DNA from: Shimia sp965227725
Lineage (GTDB): Bacteria > Pseudomonadota > Alphaproteobacteria > Rhodobacterales > Rhodobacteraceae
DNA: 64,000 nt
NCBI RefSeq assembly: GCF_965227725.1
Contig: NZ_CBDDGH010000006.1
Coordinates: 434,001 to 498,000 of the forward strand
Direction of reading: 5' to 3'
Under the pieces are notes generated by a model that saw only the letters and a list, made by a program, of their open reading frames with translations, was not told where the DNA came from and did no database searches. Each line of letters starts with the position of its first letter. The stretch's first letter is position 1. Below are positions 26,401 through 29,640 of the stretch, one piece after another. The position numbers were made by a program, and so were the translations under genes.

Positions 26401-26469
26401 GCGAGGGTCGTTTTGGTTACCTACAAAAAAGCTATTGACCAGTTGCTCTGGGGTCACCGGAGAATTCAT
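2449..26469 (-). CDS. Giant repetitive surface or secreted protein (beta-propeller, cadherin/VCBS, LamG modules)
   Basis: About 8,006 residues. I prefer the ATG at 26469 to one four codons upstream, because GAGG at 26479-26476 lies six bases before it. Domains in order: residues about 1-4600, eight arrays of seven ~50-residue units with the pattern GGFVVVW...DGSG.GVFAQRFD..G.PVG.EFQVNT, separated by seven linkers of about 180 residues (motifs DSxDFDGG and VTDGDGG); a PKD-like domain near 4750-4840; eight tandem cadherin/VCBS-type domains to about 5750; then mixed Big_9-type (PVAAGDSATTDEDN) and VCBS-type domains with three LamG-like domains (GQWEFNGDGTDL). The composition is acidic, rich in Asp, Gly, Thr and Ser, and poor in Cys and Lys, as in calcium-binding adhesins. 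There is no Sec signal peptide and there are no RTX nonapeptides. The last residues, DALF, resemble acidic-hydrophobic type I secretion tails. A role in adhesion or biofilm is inferred. Confidence 0.9.
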   Translation of the reverse strand: MNSPVTPEQLVNSFFVGNQNDPRVEVLADGNYVIVWVSDGQDGSGAGIFGQRFTAQGQRIGSQFIVNDTNQNDQQDPSIAATDDGGFVVVWDAINQDQPGVFDFGIVGQRFSADGTTLGGEFVVNAVNTAASQFDPEVASVPGGGFAVTYVDDLGDGSNDGIRLRFYDGAGAALGDDIQVNTGVASNQFSPDIARIEASAGANGLVNGGIIITWTSPNSGTTGDGSSNGVFAQVYAADGSPVGSEFQVNTTIVNSQSEPASAGLAGGRFVVVWDDNGGADGSGTGVFAQVFEGDGTPVGGEFQVNTEFSSTQNDAEITATIDGGFVVTWTSNTSATAGDGSSTGVFARRFDVNGAAVTGEILINEEITSSQFASDVAALSSGGFVGVWVSETSGDAGDGDLQGIFQRIFDDPMTFVAAGAQPEVEAFSTSRTFAEADLNAAPQRLDIDGAVAFSDTDSTDFDGGRITLSQIQLRVDEDEFPAEDADEQFQLGLDTSGVVSIVGTDISVDGVLVGTIAQDGANGAPLALDLNASADAAAVEILLENLTIANVSDDPRAQSTLELLVDDGDGSASEPVLIAVEITPEEDIDGLVGAERQVNTVTVNNQRESDIATLVDGGYISVWTSTNQDNAGSFDQGVFAQRYDANGKAVGAEVQVNSTVISSQFDARVTGLTDGGWVVVWDDAAIGGIRLNRYDTAGNVTVSELQVETETSGNQFEPDVVGLNNGGYVVTWSSQNSGSAGDGNSNGVFAQLFNAAGAPVGGEIAVNEQTIGAQDTSKVAALGSGRFVVVWEERDIANGDGSSGAISARIFDATGVPEGSEFRVNTQTNSDQSNPVVATLADGDFVVAWRSTGQDGAQGGIYYQRFADTGASIGDEIRVNDTTEGDQTTPDIIALDTGGFAIGWVDTTAAAPGSGSDVFVQVFDADGTRLDSERLINTEVASTQNEIALTALPGGNYVVQWTSATSGTAGDGDSNGIFQQIVADPTDISQSEAPNLQGLPLILELNENAANLGVQLVQAGGLSLTDEDSPDLAGGSIRLARIVTEPLAAAFNAPDNLDQDSVFVAVGGGITQNVDTLSVDGVEVAIISSDGQNGADLVLNLLAGATLDRVETLLNALSYQTDSDDPRDTRTYSLLIEDGDGGLTQPRSLEIRILAEGEPNAPVPVPPEQQVNTFITDQQTDPEVAALTDGGWVVVWSSDGQDSEGFGVFGQRYNSEGVRVGGEFQVNTSFDGSQNDPVVAALEDGGWVVVWETGFVDVPGSTDVGIVAQRYGADGTPVGGEVVVNTTTSNTQFDPAVATIPTGAPGFASGGYVVVYTSDTGDGSSGAILMQRFATDGTAVGSELVANATTAGFQDEPDVAVLSDGRIAVTYQTSNSLFVRVLNADGSEAVPEILVTPNANTPDIAATADGGFVLAWADTSGLDGSGQGIAAQRFDASGAPVENIFVVNDPFASTQGEPDVIGLDDGRFVIAWRDFSNGGDGSGDTIYAQVYSATGERLDGSFVVNQETTLSTQFMPKLAALPGGNFVATFASSTSGSSGDGSSTGVFQQIFGDPADFTPGAAPVIQGMSTSVSFDEADVNAALQRLDADKTVSLGDTDSPDFDGGVLTLAVDQTFDILEQLNAGDDETQDQLGLVAGDVGNGDLQFTGLGLNDTVSVDGTAVGVITSVGTSFEITFNSDATAEDIEAILGNLAYGNGSDAPAPDRRLRVDLTDGDGQNANTQLIDVSVVPEPDSGLIAGEERRVNAFTESTQTAAQVVELTGGGMVVVWQSFNQDALFTEGVFGQTYDAAGVPVGREFAINTTTDRNQSEPVIAATSDGGFVVAWRGNNQDAPGSFDDGIIAQRFDAAGVAQGGEIIVNTAIPQTQFDPSIAAFVDGGFVVTYVSDLGDGSGSAILSQRFDASGTPVGAEVVVNTANTTGSQNQPAVATLVDGVGNNVGHVIVFTAPTQGGDGDGDSSGVFAQRFDATGAPVGAEFQVNTATEGAQDEAAVVGLTGGGFVVTWTDDTQDRSSNGVFAQIYDAVGVPVGDEFRVNTDRTNSEGDPAITAMSDGGFAISWTAGTNQDGSGDGIFAQRFAADGSRIDGEVQVNVETSSSQNLSDVASFGTGAVAVWTSATSGSSGDGSGSGVFLRTFEAAPATNTSPVLEDVERSATIFADDIVGGVPIRDTNIGLSDADTTNFDGATIEFYYTAFAAPNDQLVIFTDADVTVAGSTISVGGTAVATIDATSDGSNGGPLLITFNAPATIDDVQMVFEHISYSSTDLAANLANTSRGIGFVVTDGDGGQSEPDSIFLNILAGSDTFSGLIVDDWGDPENENAQLDDLPPRSEAALFAAPQLIDANVDFRDFEGASFNGGFVRVSEVFNSSGTQQLSVQDQGTGAGQIGFDGSSVSFEGTTIGSVNGSSDGVDGTALQIDLNANADEDGIEALIEALTFGISGTLNNDSVAFDISVQNQLGAQSAFSRTQQLVDRDLVIVDTGLSEEAQVNTFTTSAQQAPRVAELSDGGYVVAWNSTQQDNPASSNRGIFAQIYNAQGDQVGVEFQVNEVALGDQVQPRAEGLSNGNFILLWTDGNLDGSGQGVFAQLYQNDGTEVGSAFQVNEEFSSTQSQPEAVDLGAGRTMIVWTSTSSGSAGDGSGNGVFGRVFDASGVPEAGEFQINSTTTSGQQRPQITLLPDGDAVVVWEDRGGADGSSFGIYAQRIDTNGALVSFDGMSAGTDEQQVNTSTLSTQQRPDVATLASSAALPAGGFVVVWESSDGNNNGVFAQIYDAGGVPQGGEFRVNTTVIGLQTDPVVVGASDGSFFVAWSDDSGIDGNGRGITAQQVNADGTLNGNAFVVNEENSASQTQPDLAVLQNGTLAAVWVSNTSGAAGDGSGNGVFQALFNQPAPAAGAMAPVLVGVEDVVVFDENTANAAPQLLNQDGSLSLTDMDSADLDGGSILVQRIVGSTFNEEALRGAGEGVEQDSFGVADGNGVSVSGTQISVGGNVIGTIVEDGQSGNPLKIDLSSAFATPEAVEAILAQLSYQNLSDDPSASRQVAIQVTDGDGGSTGSEVMTIEVVGEVDSTLSPQGGEEQINTFVPDGQSDAATGAIYDSAGVQIGYVVAWTSANQDRTQDNTPGVFAQRYDLNGDPVGAEFQVSLHTEFTQNDPTVTGLPTGGFVIGWNDNSFAHPAGVPLGEVSNGSFAQIFDENGQRVGGEFLVNDLVSGTQNQLELAAKADGTVLAVFTDTQSADGSGSGVFLREFDNTGLATGASQQVNVEFSSTQNDAAVAVLSGGRVVVTWSSATSGNAGDGAGVGVFARLFENDGTPVGGEFQVNTTTSSTQDAARVAALADGGFVVVWDDDSGIDGSSTGIQMQRFDANGAPVGGEVLVNDTTTFAQVDPYVMALDTGGWVVAWTDFNGLADGSGAAVLGQLYAPDGSRVDGEFLINSETSSTQSEPRLVALPNGGFTAVWTSATSGTAGDGDGFGVFQQVFANTGDVLVSDNPILIGLEGTVAFNEADVNAAGQLFATSAGFGDADSMDLDGGVLTVSMVVTDVVQAQFTAPDDASQDQLGISTAGAVSVAGADVSVGGTLIGTIVSDGTNGANLVVNLNNAATAAGIETLIRSLTYANTSDDPETSRLIAIQVTDGDGGFVRETVGIDIAPEVDGAVLVGDEVQTNSFTTNSQADSHVATLADGGYVIVWTSTNQDATGDNQNGVFAQRYDASGAPVGGEFQVNTNAAFNQDTAQVVGLATGGFAIAWEDNSGLIGADSDQEIALQVFDANGQPLGTEIVAPSTTHFDPENPALAAFANGDFVLVREGRNPSNGSLDEIFVQRFNDQGGTVGSEIVIPAIGSSNLRSAAVATQADGTYVVVFQASNVDEPGAFNNGVFLQRFAADDTLIGGPIQVNTLERFGQSLARVAATEDGGYVVTYQSDIADDFGFSSGSLGIYAQRFDGVGNKVGDEFLVNEIVDSSQFEPDVAALAGGGFVISFVDNNGVDGSGQGVFLQQYDAQGHRIDGMTQVNQEISSTQNQPAIAALANGNMVVSFTSNTSGSAGDGNSNGVFHQIIGDPADFASGGDPVLEGINREVTYAENDLNGVPQLIDANGAVAVSDPDSADFDGGAILVSNLISSAPLIDQINPPDDLTQDQLGLRQTARITIAANDVSVDGTMVAQIVQNGQDGTPFELSLNANATPEIVELLVENLTYRNISDDPLSTRDLRIQITDGDGGASEPQIVTITITPTPDAAQPVGGEQEVNTSAGANSEPAVVTLPGTDGDFVVVWSGPDADGQGILAQRFDVNGNKVNRDGTGLPSGDNDEFAVNTTTAGTQGDAQIAAFSNGGWLVTWTDSSGQDGSGLGVIAQLFNPDGTPNGGEFVVNNLTSSSQEHQDVAVLGDDSFVVTWESINSVGASDGDGRGILARHFDSSGTPLSGQFVVNTGVASTQSDPAITDLNDGGFLVTWESFSSSGSADGDRFGIFAQRFDASANPVGSEFQVNTSTRSDQSDPAVAVLSDGNLVITWTDAVADLASSGVFATIVAPDGTPLVEEFRVNDQRAFIQNDPSVAALDNGSFVIAWTDFNGTDGSGQGVFAQQYDSTGGRIDSQFQVNTTFSGTQNQPDVAALPGGGFVVAWNGSVLIQIYGNETPTISPVSANGDEDTAIALDAAIFDAGFFDPDGNTLQEIRIETFPTNGTLALNSVPVLSGQVISRADLLAGNLTYTGNQDFNGSDSFLWTGSDGISFSTDPAVAANITVDPVNDAPGLEAGADTSAGEGGNLNRTLDLSDPDTDLRSFTVDYGDGAPLEMFDSSSLSPVINHVYSSEGDFTVTVTVDDNAGEPNSVEMDSFVVSVVNANPVAVNDSVFANEDGPAINGNALTNDSDPGGDALSVSAVNGMAADVGNQITLASGALFTLNADGSFDYDPNGQFEGLADFQSTAEQITYDLSDGEGGTDTATIFVNVQGQNDAPDAVDDNVSANDDSAISGNVLNDNGNGADSDIDALNVLSVSAVNGQAGDVGNQIALGSGALLTLNADGTFDYDPNGAFVGDDADSFTYTLSDGRGGSDTATVFVTIVGTNIAPDAQDDTIAADEDVPIMGDVFADNGAGPDADANGDSITVTQVNGSAANVGIPIALTGGGTLTLESDGQFTFDPAGDFENLASGQAQNTSFTYTIEDGEGGSDMATVTLVVAGANDAPVAVSDFEMTDEDSATNGDVLTNDSEIDVGDMLAVVEVGGSTLAVGMSVTTSGGGLVTIDANGLFTYDPNGAFEFLGIGQSTTDSIAYTLGDGFGGTDTATLFVTVNGVNDAPVAADDAFNVGEDDSLTADLTADNGSGADSDPDASDVPFLTAVNGSTAAIGQQITLGSGALLVVNGSGTFTYDTNGQFEMLNVGETAMDSFTYTLSDGQGGTDTATATITINGNADTPVAVDDDVATDEDMPVSGDVLTNDTDADGDTLSVVAVNGEAGDVDTQIVLPSGALLTLNSDGTFDYDPNGQFEALADGENGADQFDYTVSDGNGGTDTATVTIDIDGVNDAPQAGDDFFSTDEETSLVMLDLFANNGGLADVDIDGTDVISVVDVNGAPGDVGNQITLTSGALLIVNADGSASYDPNGAFEFLAAGADVNDSFTYTISDGNGGTDTATATIYVNGVNDAAVAEDDGFNVALDDALMGNVLSDNGNGPDSDVDVGDVLSVTELNGSGAALGVATALASGALVTLNADGTFSYDQNGAFAGLSSTATAADTFDYTISDGNGGTDVATVTITIGGSNQPPVAAGDSATTDEDNAVVINVLANDSDVDGDTLTISALGAASNGSVVDNGDGTVTYTPDADFNGADSFTYTVSDGNGGVDTATVNVTVNPVNDDPVAAGDSATTDEDNAVVINVLANDSDVDGDTLTISALGAASNGSVVDNGDGTVTYTPDADFNGADSFTYTVSDGNGGVDTATVNVTVNPVNDDPVAAGDSATTDEDNAVVINVLANDSDVDGDTLMISALGAASNGSVVDNGDGTVTYTPDADFNGADSFTYTVSDGNGGVDTATVNVTVNPVNDDPVAAGDSATTDEDNAVVINVLANDSDVDGDTLTISALGAASNGSVVDNGDGTVTYTPDADFNGADSFTYTVSDGNGGTDTATVNVTVNPVNDDPVAEDDGFNVALDDALMGNVLSDNGNGPDSDVDVGDVLSVTELNGSGAALGVATALASGALVTLNADGTFSYDQNGAFAGLSSTATAVDTFDYTISDGNGGTDVATVTITIGGSNQPPVAAGDSATTDEDNAVVINVLANDSDVDGDTLMISALGAASNGSVVDNGDGTVTYTPDADFNGADSFTYTVSDGNGGVDTATVNVTVNPVNDDPVAAGDSATTDEDNAVVINVLANDSDVDGDTLTISALGAASNGSVVDNGDGTVTYTPDADFNGADSFTYTVSDGNTGTDTATVNITVNPVNDDPVAAGDSATTNEDSAVVINVLANDSDVDGDTLTISALGAASNGSVVDNGDGTVTYTPDADFNGDDSFTYTVSDGNGGMDTATVNVTVNPVNDDPVAEDDGFNVALDDALMGNVLSDNGNGPDSDVDVGDVLSVTELNGSGAALGVATVLASGALVTLNADGTFSYDQNGAFAGLSSTATAVDTFDYTISDGNGGTDVAMVTITIGGSNQPPVAADDSATTDEDNAVVINVLANDSDVDGDTLTISALGTASNGSVVDNGDGTVTYTPDADFNGADSFTYTVSDGNGVTDTATVNITVNPEPSVNLLGQWEFNGDGTDLIAGNTALVRSGAQFGPSAAVLDGVNDFVEITSLGAYEIAEGFAEIRFSIDALSGVDSTTNLRSGEWQALFSRDSRGFDGGGHVTALVDGDGSILVRHQTMTQSYAIDVDAGSIMAGVDYHLVYSFSADTGMALYLAEDGDPLQEVGSNDASVLAGDPLGLIGNQEPWTLGASQARSNDGVADRLQDFLDGQVDSFTLTAGVFSVSGNTPPVAADDSATTDEDNAVVINVLANDSDVDGDTLTISALGAASNGSVVDNGDGTVTYTPDADFNGDDSFTYTVSDGNGGMDTATVNVTVNPVNDDPVAEDDGFNVALDDALMGNVLSDNGNGPDSDVDVGDVLSVTELNGSGAALGVATALASGALVTLNADGTFSYDQNGAFAGLSSTATAVDTFDYTISDGNGGTDVAMVTITIGGSNQPPVAADDSATTDEDNAVVINVLANDSDVDGDTLTISALGTASNGSVVDNGDGTVTYTPDADFNGADSFTYTVSDGNGVTDTATVNITVNPEPSVNLLGQWEFNGDGTDLIAGNTALVRSGAQFGPSAAVLDGVNDFVEITSLGAYEIAEGFAEIRFSIDALSGVDSTTNLRSGEWQALFSRDSRGFDGGGHVTALVDGDGSILVRHQTMTQSYAIDVDAGSIMAGVDYHLVYSFSADTGMALYLAEDGDPLQEVGSNDASVLAGDPLGLIGNQEPWTLGASQARSNDGVADRLQDFLDGQVDSFTLTAGVFSVSGNTPPVAADDSATTDEDNAVVINVLANDSDVDGDTLTISALGAASNGSVVDNGDGTVTYTPDADFNGDDSFTYTVSDGNGGMDTATVNVTVNPVNDDPVAEDDGFNVALDDALMGNVLSDNGNGPDSDVDVGDVLSVTELNGSGAALGVATALASGALVTLNADGTFSYDQNGAFAGLSSTATAVDTFDYTISDGNGGTDVAMVTITIGGSNQPPVAADDSATTDEDNAVVINVLANDSDVDGDTLTISALGTASNGSVVDNGDGTVTYTPDADFNGADSFTYTVSDGNGVTDTATVNITVNPEPSVNLLGQWEFNGDGTDLIAGNTALVRSGAQFGPSAAVLDGVNDFVEITSLGAYEIAEGFAEIRFSIDALSGVDSTTNLRSGEWQALFSRDSRGFDGGGHVTALVDGDGSILVRHQTMTQSYAIDVDAGSIMAGVDYHLVYSFSADTGMALYLAEDGDPLQEVGSNDASVLAGDPLGLIGNQEPWTLGASQARSNDGVADRLQDFLDGQVDSFVFAEGTFYDALF
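2490..7190 (-). repeat. 1,581-bp near-identical tandem repeats (LamG-containing, 3 copies)
   Basis: The block Big_9 + VCBS-type + Big_9 + LamG recurs with an exact period of 1,581 bp (527 codons). For example AACTATCCACCTG occurs at 2490, 4071 and 5652. Copies differ by only a few single bases, such as G/A near 2568 versus 4149, and an A in the third copy near 6729 that turns Ala into Val. The period is a multiple of three, so copy-number change keeps the frame. Such long identical repeats are recombination-prone and easily collapsed or expanded in assemblies. Confidence 0.93.
7028..9290 (-). repeat. 279-bp tandem repeats encoding 93-residue Big_9-type domains
   Basis: Two runs have an exact 279-bp period. 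One has units starting near 7028, 7307 and 7586, the other near 8216, 8495, 8774 and 9053. The runs are separated by a VCBS-type domain. Each unit encodes one Ig-like domain with the motifs DEDNAVVINVLANDSDVDGD and ADSFTYTVSDGNGG. Near-identity at silent sites indicates recent duplication or gene conversion. Confidence 0.9.
12590..26450 (-). repeat. Super-repeat: eight blocks of seven ~50-residue VVxW units
   Basis: The N-terminal half of the giant protein repeats at two scales. Small units of 40-65 residues carry a (V/I)V(V/T)W strand and a GVFAQ(R/V)(F/Y)D strand. Seven of them form a block, and blocks recur about every 1.7-1.8 kb, with linkers near 25.2, 23.4, 21.7, 19.9, 17.7, 16.0 and 14.2 kb. 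Unlike the 3' repeats, these units are diverged, so the array is older. Confidence 0.85.
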
Positions 26470-27340
26470 AATGAACCTCATACAAATAACAGCCGAAAAG
26501 TCGGCGGCACTAAAAATAGACCAAGGGCGTCGGGTCCACCCTCACCAAAATGTGGGAAAAACATGGCAGAATTTTAACGTTTTGAGAAGATTAACCTTCT
26601 GATATTTCCAACAACACGCTGAGATAAAAAGAAAAAAAGAAGTGCAAGAGGTCAAATATAAAAATTTAACTTATTAGCATGTTATTACTCACTTGCAGAA
26701 AAAAATTTCCATTTAAGCTGTCAGCACATCTATTTTCTCCTTTGATATACTGTCAGTGCAATGACCCCGTCGCATAGAAGTCTTCTTAATAATAAGGTGA
26801 ACCAGGCCTAATCTGACGCAGAAGAAGAGAACCTCACAAAACAAAAAGAACCCATTGTGCGAATGCAGAAGAATCACCCAATTCAGGCGCCTCTAAAAAT
26901 AGTCATAAATTTTCTCGCAATCAGCCTCACTAAGAAGAACAAATAGAACGTTGCCTCATGATAAACCGCTAGTCTATCTATGTGATGATTTTTGATACCA
27001 ATGAGAGCTTCCTCAAATTGTTGAGAAGCCATTTTTCAAATGGTACCGTCGCTACGTATTATAAAAACGCGAGCTTTTCGCTGCCCCTATCTTATATCAT
27101 CGACCGAGGAGTTCTGGGTGGCTATAGTCAACTAACTCATCCACCCACTGATTAGATCAAATTTCGCAATCATTGGATGCACTGGAGTTTAGGTGATCTT
27201 TAATACGTGAAAATCAATTGACCGCACTTTTAAACTGAAATTTGAAGTTTGCGCCTCGGAAATACCTAATAAATGCCGTGTACAACCAAGGGCCATGAGG
27301 AATGTACGAGCGCTCTAGTCAAAGATCCCTCAGCAATACA
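26470..27340. other. AT-rich intergenic region upstream of the giant gene
   Basis: No gene is supported. The region is clearly richer in A and T than the genes on either side, and must contain the promoter of the giant gene. A TTGACC hexamer on the minus strand near 26670 could be a -35 element, but its spacing to the nearest AT-rich hexamer is poor. A small hairpin, GCCGA-CTTT-TCGGC on the minus strand near 26500, lies in the leader. Confidence 0.45.
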
Positions 27341-27883
27341 CTACATTGTTGACTTCTTAGGTGTGCGGCTTGCAGGGGTGGCCGGTACGCCAACAACTGT
27401 CACATCCATTGGCACGTCTTTGACAACTACTGCATTGGCACCAATCTTCGCCATGTCTCCCACCAGGACAGGGCCGATGACACGAGCGCCCGCACCGATA
27501 TAGACATCATCTCCAATTATTGGCCCTTGGTCGCCAATGCGTTTTCCAATTGTTACGTTTCCGACTATTGTGCAACGCTTGCCAATGCGTTCAGCTAGGA
27601 CCGTTACACCAACCGGGTGTGCAATATAGAGGCCCCCACCAATCTCAGTATCGGGCGGGATATCCAGCCCAAACTTTCGGATCAACATTCTCCGCAGATA
27701 GCCGGCAACAAATGGGACAGGTGTCGACACAAAAAAATGTGACAATCTGAACCAAAAAACCGCCCTCACAGACATGTTCTTTATAAACAAGCTGAGAACC
27801 GCCCTTCTGCTCAAACCACTTTTTGGGCTACCAGAATTAACGGATGCCCAATACTCCACATCTTCGCGGAAAACAGCGCGCAT
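27341..27883 (-). CDS. Hexapeptide-repeat (LbH) acyltransferase, serine acetyltransferase-like
   Basis: 180 residues. The C-terminal half is a left-handed beta-helix with hexapeptide repeats (IGGGLYIAHPVGVTV, IGKRCTIVGNVTIG, IIGDDVYIGAGARVIG, IGANAVVVKDVP) and ends with the GVPA motif common in CysE/WbbJ-type acetyltransferases. The N-terminal half is helical, with a hydrophobic, membrane-associating stretch (FFVSTPVPFVAGYLRRML). The gene overlaps the upstream glycosyltransferase by one base (TAATG), so the two are translationally coupled. With that neighbour, O-acetylation of an exopolysaccharide or surface glycan is more likely than cysteine synthesis. The acceptor is unknown. Confidence 0.85.
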   Translation of the reverse strand: MRAVFREDVEYWASVNSGSPKSGLSRRAVLSLFIKNMSVRAVFWFRLSHFFVSTPVPFVAGYLRRMLIRKFGLDIPPDTEIGGGLYIAHPVGVTVLAERIGKRCTIVGNVTIGKRIGDQGPIIGDDVYIGAGARVIGPVLVGDMAKIGANAVVVKDVPMDVTVVGVPATPASRTPKKSTM

Positions 27884-28848
27884 TAAGCCTCCCCAGTATC
27901 TCTGCTAGCATTACCACCACCATAAAGCTGCATCGAAGGCATCGAAATGCAGCCACGGACCACTCCCAGATGAAATGCGCCCCGAACGAGCCAGAATGCG
28001 CATCGCTTAAATGATGTCAGCGTAAAGAGCGCCATTGAGAGACACCAAGAAAACACTGCGGCGCTGTAGAGCGATCTGGCCAACCGCTCTAATTTTGTTT
28101 TGCCAACGCTAGAGAAAGCAAACGCCCAGCCATTGGCAAACTTGCGCCTTATCAACCAAGCCAAACCGATCCTTTCAGGTGGGACAATTTCTTTTACAAT
28201 GGCCTTTTCAGCAATCTCGGCATTCACGCCACTGCGCGCCAACCTAGCAAAAAATTCTGTGTCTTCACCGCTGGTCTGACCAAGAGAAACTAGAAACCTC
28301 TGGTTTCTTATTTTTGTGTTCGTTCGCCGCATCAGAACGTTGCATGTGTGCCCGTTTCGGAGCAAATTTTTCTTGCGCTGCGGTATGCTTGAATGGAAAT
28401 CATTTTCCAAAAGCCAAGGCGGGGTCTTTGCAGGGTACTCCGCGACTGCGGGCCCGAAAACAACATCCGCACCACTTCTATTCGCTACTCGATACAACTC
28501 TTCTATCCAACCCGGCATTGCGATGGTGTCGTCGTCCAAGAACGCCAGCCAATCCGCGTTAGAAATATTCAAACAAGCATTTCTCGCAATAGAGATATTG
28601 CCCGATGGCGCATGATGGTAACGCACAGGATGAGTGCACGACAACGCTGCAATAGAGACTTTTGGGAGGGCAGACATTTCGCTGTCGTTATCAACAACGA
28701 TTATGCCAATTTCAACCTTTGGATTATGGTCTACTTCGCCAACACTTAAAATTGCGTTGGTCACAGTATCTCTTTTGTACGTGCAAATACACACATCAAC
28801 GGTGACAATATCAACCAAGCCAATAGAAACCAATAACATAAAAAACAA
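27883..28848 (-). CDS. Family 2 glycosyltransferase
   Basis: Up to 321 residues. It has a GT-A fold: VDVCICTYKR at the nucleotide-binding start, IIVVDNDS, and the metal-binding DDD in WLAFLDDDTIAMPGW, followed by GEDTEFFARL, the region of the catalytic base. The C-terminal third has hydrophobic segments (SAAVFSWCLSMALFTLTSF) that may anchor it to the inner membrane. It resembles ExoM-type succinoglycan enzymes. The true start is uncertain: an in-frame TTG before VDIVTV would remove the first eight residues, and no clear Shine-Dalgarno sequence decides. It overlaps the acetyltransferase gene by one base, giving a two-gene polysaccharide operon. Low GC relative to neighbours suggests transfer. 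Confidence 0.88.
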   Translation of the reverse strand: MFFMLLVSIGLVDIVTVDVCICTYKRDTVTNAILSVGEVDHNPKVEIGIIVVDNDSEMSALPKVSIAALSCTHPVRYHHAPSGNISIARNACLNISNADWLAFLDDDTIAMPGWIEELYRVANRSGADVVFGPAVAEYPAKTPPWLLENDFHSSIPQRKKNLLRNGHTCNVLMRRTNTKIRNQRFLVSLGQTSGEDTEFFARLARSGVNAEIAEKAIVKEIVPPERIGLAWLIRRKFANGWAFAFSSVGKTKLERLARSLYSAAVFSWCLSMALFTLTSFKRCAFWLVRGAFHLGVVRGCISMPSMQLYGGGNASRDTGEA

Positions 28849-29079
28849 ACTATCCCTATGGTATATACCGGGATAGTCTTGTCAACTTTTGTCGACACGC
28901 TCTAAGAATTGAAACCTACAAAACCACTTCTGTAAATTTCTGGGCGCTACTGCAATATTCACTGCCAAATTCATCTTTGCTTCGTGATGCCCCCCTTAAT
29001 CCGCTAACTATCTTCTGTCTGACGTCAGCGCCTGTGGGTCCATGGACAGCAAACTTGTTGGTGAGGTGCCCCCAGCTTC

Positions 29080-29640
29080 TTAGACACCTGCCTTTTTGAG
29101 TTTGAGCTGTCTTTCTTCGAAGTCAACGTTTGACAGCATGCCGTTGTTTGTATGCTTGCGCTTTGGGTTGTAGAACAGCTCGATGTATTCAAAGACGTCT
29201 GGCCGCGCTTCCTTGCGCGTTCGTTATTTCCGGCGTCTGATCTTTTCCCGCTTCAATAGCTGAAAGAAGCTCTCAGCCACCGCATTGTCGTGGCAATTCC
29301 CCGGCGGCTCATGGAGTGTTCAAATTTGAGTTCCGGCAGGAAGGCAGCCCATTCACGGTTGGTGAACTGGACCCATTGGTCCGAATGGATCAACAGGCCT
29401 GATCCGGGCTTTCGTCGCCAAATTGCCATCTGCAATGCTTGCACCGCCAGTTCTGAAGTCTGGCGAGACTGGATGGCCCACCCCACGACACGCCGCGAGA
29501 AAAGATCAACAGCGACACAAAGATACGCAAATCCTTCGTGCCTGCGCAGGTAAGTAATGTCTGTCACCCACGCGCGATCTGGGGCGTCGACCGTGAACTG
29601 ACGGTCCAGCGTATGGTCGACCACGACGGATGCAGCCCTG
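29080..29640 (-). pseudogene. IS3-family transposase OrfB remnant
   Basis: The minus strand encodes the rve integrase core of an IS3 transposase in pieces. VVVDHTLDRQFTVDAP and RAWVTDITYLRRHEGFAY are in one frame. The continuation NCHDNAVAESFFQLLK, then ten residues or so to an in-frame stop, and YNPKRKHTNNGMLSN are in another. The Asp in DITYL and the NAVAESF segment (carrying the catalytic Glu) can be read, but the frameshift near 29285 and the stop near 29228 break the gene. The 5' part and OrfA are missing. The stop codon of the ancestral gene is at 29082-29080, followed by GGGGGCACCTCACC on the minus strand, possibly the old element end. Confidence 0.8.

Noticed and set aside
2449..26469. 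Giant protein considered an RTX toxin
   Set aside because: No GGxGxDxxx nonapeptide series and no acyltransferase or HlyBD genes are visible, so only adhesin-type architecture is claimed.
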